From Acidovorax sp. FJL06 (GTDB taxonomy: Bacteria > Pseudomonadota > Gammaproteobacteria > Burkholderiales > Burkholderiaceae_C): a DNA stretch of 64,000 nucleotides. The notes under the pieces are model-generated. The model did not search any database. It had not been told where the DNA came from and saw nothing but the letters and a program-made list of their open reading frames with translations. The DNA lies in NCBI RefSeq assembly GCF_003852545.1, contig NZ_QAJR01000003.1, positions 210,144-274,143 of the forward strand, read 5' to 3'. Position numbers and translations under genes: made by a program. Position 1 is the first letter of the stretch. Each line of letters begins with the position of its first letter. Shown here piece after piece: positions 61,741 through 64,000 of this stretch.

Positions 61741-61798
61741 GGATGAATGAACGCGATGGGCTGCGCAGCGCGAAGGAAAAGGGGAAGAAAAAAGAAAG

Positions 61799-61839
61799 AA
61801 AAAGGGCGGGACCATCAGTGTGATGGACCCGCCCTTTTT
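61799..61839. terminator. Strong terminator between cytochrome c4 and resB
   Basis: AAAAAGGGCGGG pairs with CCCGCCCTTTTT, continued by CCATCA/TGATGG around a GTG loop with one A-A mismatch. A and T runs at both ends let it act in both directions. It should separate the cytochrome c4 transcript from resB-ccsB. Confidence 0.9.
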
Positions 61840-61908
61840 GGGTTTGTTATTGGCGGTAGGTTCCGTGCGGCCCGGTCAAACAAGCCACGGTTTGTTGACG
61901 AAGATCAA

Positions 61909-62538
61909 TCAACGCAGGCCGGCGATGTAATCCGCCACGGCCTTGATTTCCTTGTCGTTGAGCTTGGCTGCCACCTGGGTCATCTGCAGGCTGTTGCTGC
62001 GCGAGCCGTCGCGGAACATGTTCAGCTGCGACACCGTGTAGTCGGCGTGCTGGCCCGACAGGCGGGGGTACTGCGCGGGGATGCCGGCGCCATTGGGGCT
62101 GTGGCAGCCCGCGCAGGCGGCGATGTTGCGGTCGGCAATGCCACCGCGGTAGATGCGTTCGCCCAGGGCCACCAGGTCCTTGTCCTTGGCAAAACCGGCC
62201 TTGGCGGGCTTGGTGGCCAGCCAGTAGGCGATGTTGCGCATGTCGTCGTCCGACAGGGCCGTGGCAAAGCCCTTCATGACGGCGTTGTTGCGCTTGCCCG
62301 ATTTGAATTCCTGCAATTGCTTGACCAGGTATTCAGGGTGTTGCTGCGACAACTTGGGGTTGGCCGCGATGGCCGAGTTGCCGTCGGCGCTGTGGCAGGC
62401 CGCGCACACGGCGGTGAAGCTGGCCTCGCCCTTGACGAGATCCGGCTTGGCCATCTTGGGGGCATCGCCCGCCGCAAAGGCCGAAAAAACAGGTGCTGCC
62501 AGTGCGGCAGCCGTCAGCAAGGAGGCGAGCAACTTCAT
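61909..62538 (-). CDS. Di-haem cytochrome c4
   Basis: Cytochrome c4 carries electrons between the bc1 complex and terminal oxidases in the periplasm. The 209-residue precursor has a signal peptide (MKLLASLLTAAALAAPVFSA) and two homologous haem domains with CAACH and CAGCH motifs. The axial methionines are in NAVMKGFATALSDDDMRNIA and QMTQVAAKLNDKEIKAVADY. It is divergent from engB with 72 bp between starts. Confidence 0.95.
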   Translation of the reverse strand: MKLLASLLTAAALAAPVFSAFAAGDAPKMAKPDLVKGEASFTAVCAACHSADGNSAIAANPKLSQQHPEYLVKQLQEFKSGKRNNAVMKGFATALSDDDMRNIAYWLATKPAKAGFAKDKDLVALGERIYRGGIADRNIAACAGCHSPNGAGIPAQYPRLSGQHADYTVSQLNMFRDGSRSNSLQMTQVAAKLNDKEIKAVADYIAGLR

Positions 62539-62610
62539 ATCGGGGGTGTATGTTTATGTGCGCAAAACCGCGCGATTCTACAATGAGGCTTCCTCGGATC
62601 CCAATTTCTC

Positions 62611-63369
62611 ATGACGACTTCCTCCATCGCGCCAGTTGCTGGCTCCCTCCCGCCCGCACCCGACGCCAAGATCGCCATGGGCTGGATGCACACGGCCAGG
62701 TTCCTGACCACGGCTGCGCAGCTGCACCACCTGCCGCCCATCGACGTGCCCGAGATTGCCTTTGTGGGCCGCTCCAACGCGGGCAAATCCACCTGCATCA
62801 ACACGCTCACGCAGCAAAAACAGCTGGCGTTTGCCTCCAAGAAGCCGGGCCGCACGCAACACATCAACCTGTTCTCGCTGGGCAAGCAGGGCGTGACCGA
62901 CGCCGTGCTGGCCGACCTGCCCGGCTATGGCTATGCCGCCGTGTCGCGCTCGGACAAGGTGCGCTGGCAGCAGGTGATGGTGAACTACCTGGTCAGCCGC
63001 ACCAGCCTCACCGGCATCGTGCTGCTGTGTGATCCGCGCCTGGGCCTGACCGAGCTGGACGAAGCCCTGCTCGAAGTCGTGCGCCCCCGCGTCGAAGAGG
63101 GTCTGAAGTTCCTCGTGGTGCTGACCAAGGCCGACAAGCTCACCCGCGCCGAACAGGCCAAGGTGCTGTCGATTACGCGACTGCACGCGGGCGGCGGCGA
63201 GGTGAAGATGTTCTCGGCCCTCAAGAAACAAGGGGTGGACGACGTGGCCCAGCTGCTGTGGCAATGGGCCCACCCGGTGCGCCCTGCGGCAGAGCCCGAA
63301 GCGGCCGACGGTGCGCAGCCTCCCGCGGCAGGCGCCGTCCCTGAGGATTCAGACAAAAACAGCCTCTAG
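62611..63369 (+). CDS. engB: Ribosome biogenesis GTP-binding protein EngB (YsxC)
   Basis: EngB is an essential GTPase for 50S subunit assembly. The 252-residue protein has G1 FVGRSNAGKSTCINT, G3 DLPGYGYAAVS and G4 LTKADKL. Switch sequence KKPGRTQHINLFSL is present. The first about 40 residues and the Pro/Ala-rich C-terminal tail exceed the E. coli length, which is common in this group. A dispersed repeat lies just after its stop. Confidence 0.95.
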   Translation: MTTSSIAPVAGSLPPAPDAKIAMGWMHTARFLTTAAQLHHLPPIDVPEIAFVGRSNAGKSTCINTLTQQKQLAFASKKPGRTQHINLFSLGKQGVTDAVLADLPGYGYAAVSRSDKVRWQQVMVNYLVSRTSLTGIVLLCDPRLGLTELDEALLEVVRPRVEEGLKFLVVLTKADKLTRAEQAKVLSITRLHAGGGEVKMFSALKKQGVDDVAQLLWQWAHPVRPAAEPEAADGAQPPAAGAVPEDSDKNSL

Positions 63370-63410
63370 CGCTTGACCATCATGCGCTAGCAGCTATTTA
63401 ATTAATAGCA
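63365..63410. repeat. Dispersed intergenic repeat, copy H
   Basis: CTAGCGC (63366-63372) and GCGCTAG (63384-63390) form a palindrome around TTGACCATCAT. AGCAGCTATTTAATTAATAGCA follows. It lies between engB and the hydrolase gene, ending 8 bp before its ATG. Confidence 0.65.
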
Positions 63411-63418
63411 ATAGAGCC

Positions 63419-64000
63419 ATGATCCAGCAACACGCCGTTCCCCTTCCCCATGGCATTACCCTGCACTGCCGCGTGAGCGGCGTGGCGGGGCGCCCGGTGC
63501 TGCTGTTCCTGCACGGGTTTCCTGAGGGGGCCTTCATCTGGGACGAGCTGCTGCTGCATTTCTCCCGCCCTGAAAACGGTGGCTACCGCTGCGTGGCGCC
63601 CTACCTGCGCGGGTTTGGCCCGTCCAGCAGCCCGGCCGGGGTGGACGCCTACCGCGCCAAGCACCTGGTGCAGGACCTGGTCGCGCTGATCGCCCACGAA
63701 TGCCCCGGCGGCGCGCTGGAATGCTTGGTGGCACATGACTGGGGCGGCGCCGTGGCCTGGAACCTGGCCAACCAGCAGCCGCAGCTGATGCAGCGCCTGG
63801 CCATCCTCAACTCGCCCCACCCCGGCGCGTTTGTGCGCGAGTTGGCGCACAACCCGGCCCAGCAGGCGGGCAGCCAGTACATGCACTTCCTGTGCCGCCC
63901 TGACGCCGAGGTGCTGCTGGCGGACAACGACTTTCGCCGCCTGTTCGGCTTTTTCGACGCGCCGGACGGCAGCGCCCCCGCCTGGCTCACGGACAGCGTG
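63419..64000 (+). CDS. Alpha/beta hydrolase (3' part outside window)
   Basis: The visible 194 residues start MIQQHAVPLPHGITLHCRVS and show the alpha/beta hydrolase core. The oxyanion motif is LLFLHGFPEGAFIWDELLLH, then CVAPYLRGFGPSSSP. The nucleophile elbow VAHDWGGAVAWNLA has Asp, not Ser, as in epoxide hydrolases and haloacid or haloalkane dehalogenases. The HGFPE and DWGG pairing favours an epoxide hydrolase-like enzyme. The substrate cannot be told, and the C-terminal acid and histidine are past the window edge. Confidence 0.85.
   Translation, partial: MIQQHAVPLPHGITLHCRVSGVAGRPVLLFLHGFPEGAFIWDELLLHFSRPENGGYRCVAPYLRGFGPSSSPAGVDAYRAKHLVQDLVALIAHECPGGALECLVAHDWGGAVAWNLANQQPQLMQRLAILNSPHPGAFVRELAHNPAQQAGSQYMHFLCRPDAEVLLADNDFRRLFGFFDAPDGSAPAWLTDSV

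Noticed and set aside
61895-61908. An FNR-like box TTGACGAAGATCAA after the cytochrome c4 gene.
   Set aside because: It has one mismatch, lies upstream of a strong terminator with respect to resB, and has no -10 element at the right spacing.

Overview
The window is a stretch of high-GC bacterial chromosome from a betaproteobacterium, most likely a member of the Comamonadaceae (Acidovorax-like). This is an inference from the protein sequences, from the order of conserved blocks (murA-hisGDCBHAFIE, mlaFEDACB, pilMNOPQ, tatABC, petABC, gltBD) and from a family of short intergenic repeats. Most genes are on the minus strand. Both ends cut a gene: secA at the left edge and an alpha/beta hydrolase at the right edge.

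Layout. 1-3.1 kb: secA, an M23 peptidase and a DciA-like gene, then tRNA-Thr. 3.2-7.3 kb: sspB, sspA and the cytochrome bc1 operon petABC. 7.4-14.6 kb: mscL, pdxA, a Nif3-like gene, a DegS/DegQ-type periplasmic protease, tatABC, a HIT protein and a patatin-like phospholipase. 14.7-27.6 kb: a histidine operon led by murA. It is broken by three accessory blocks: a DUF1016 nuclease gene between hisG and hisD, and a MocR/DUF2917 divergent pair plus an RHH/PIN toxin-antitoxin pair between hisD and hisC. 27.3-33.4 kb: bolA, an ABC-2 exporter and the complete mla phospholipid-transport operon with mlaA inside it. 33.7-40 kb: gltBD. 40.1-42.9 kb: a RAYT-type transposase gene with flanking inverted motifs, a methyltransferase, a DUF1415 gene and a 155-bp MITE-like element. 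42.9-52 kb: dgt, aroB, a large Ig-like lipoprotein gene where aroK is commonly found, and pilMNOPQ. 52.3-56.3 kb: PBP1A, cyaY, an LptM-like lipoprotein, and an oxygen-binding di-iron protein gene with an apparently perfect FNR/ANR-type promoter. 56.3-62.6 kb: msrQ/msrP, the System II cytochrome c maturation pair ccsB/resB, and cytochrome c4. 62.6-64 kb: engB and the partial hydrolase.

Functionally the window is mostly core: protein export (SecA, Tat), respiration (bc1, cytochrome c4 and its maturation), nitrogen assimilation, histidine synthesis, envelope upkeep (MurA, Mla, PBP1A) and type IV pili. The less ordinary parts are: the invaded his operon, where the toxin stop codon overlaps the hisC start and the TA pair carries a double 13-bp palindromic operator; repeated CTGTACTGG boxes between mocR and its divergent neighbour; a dispersed repeat family that forms terminators, supplies the hisH start and reads into hisD; the lipoprotein cotranscribed with pilQ; and the FNR-controlled di-iron oxygen sensor. 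No prophage, CRISPR array or rRNA operon was seen.
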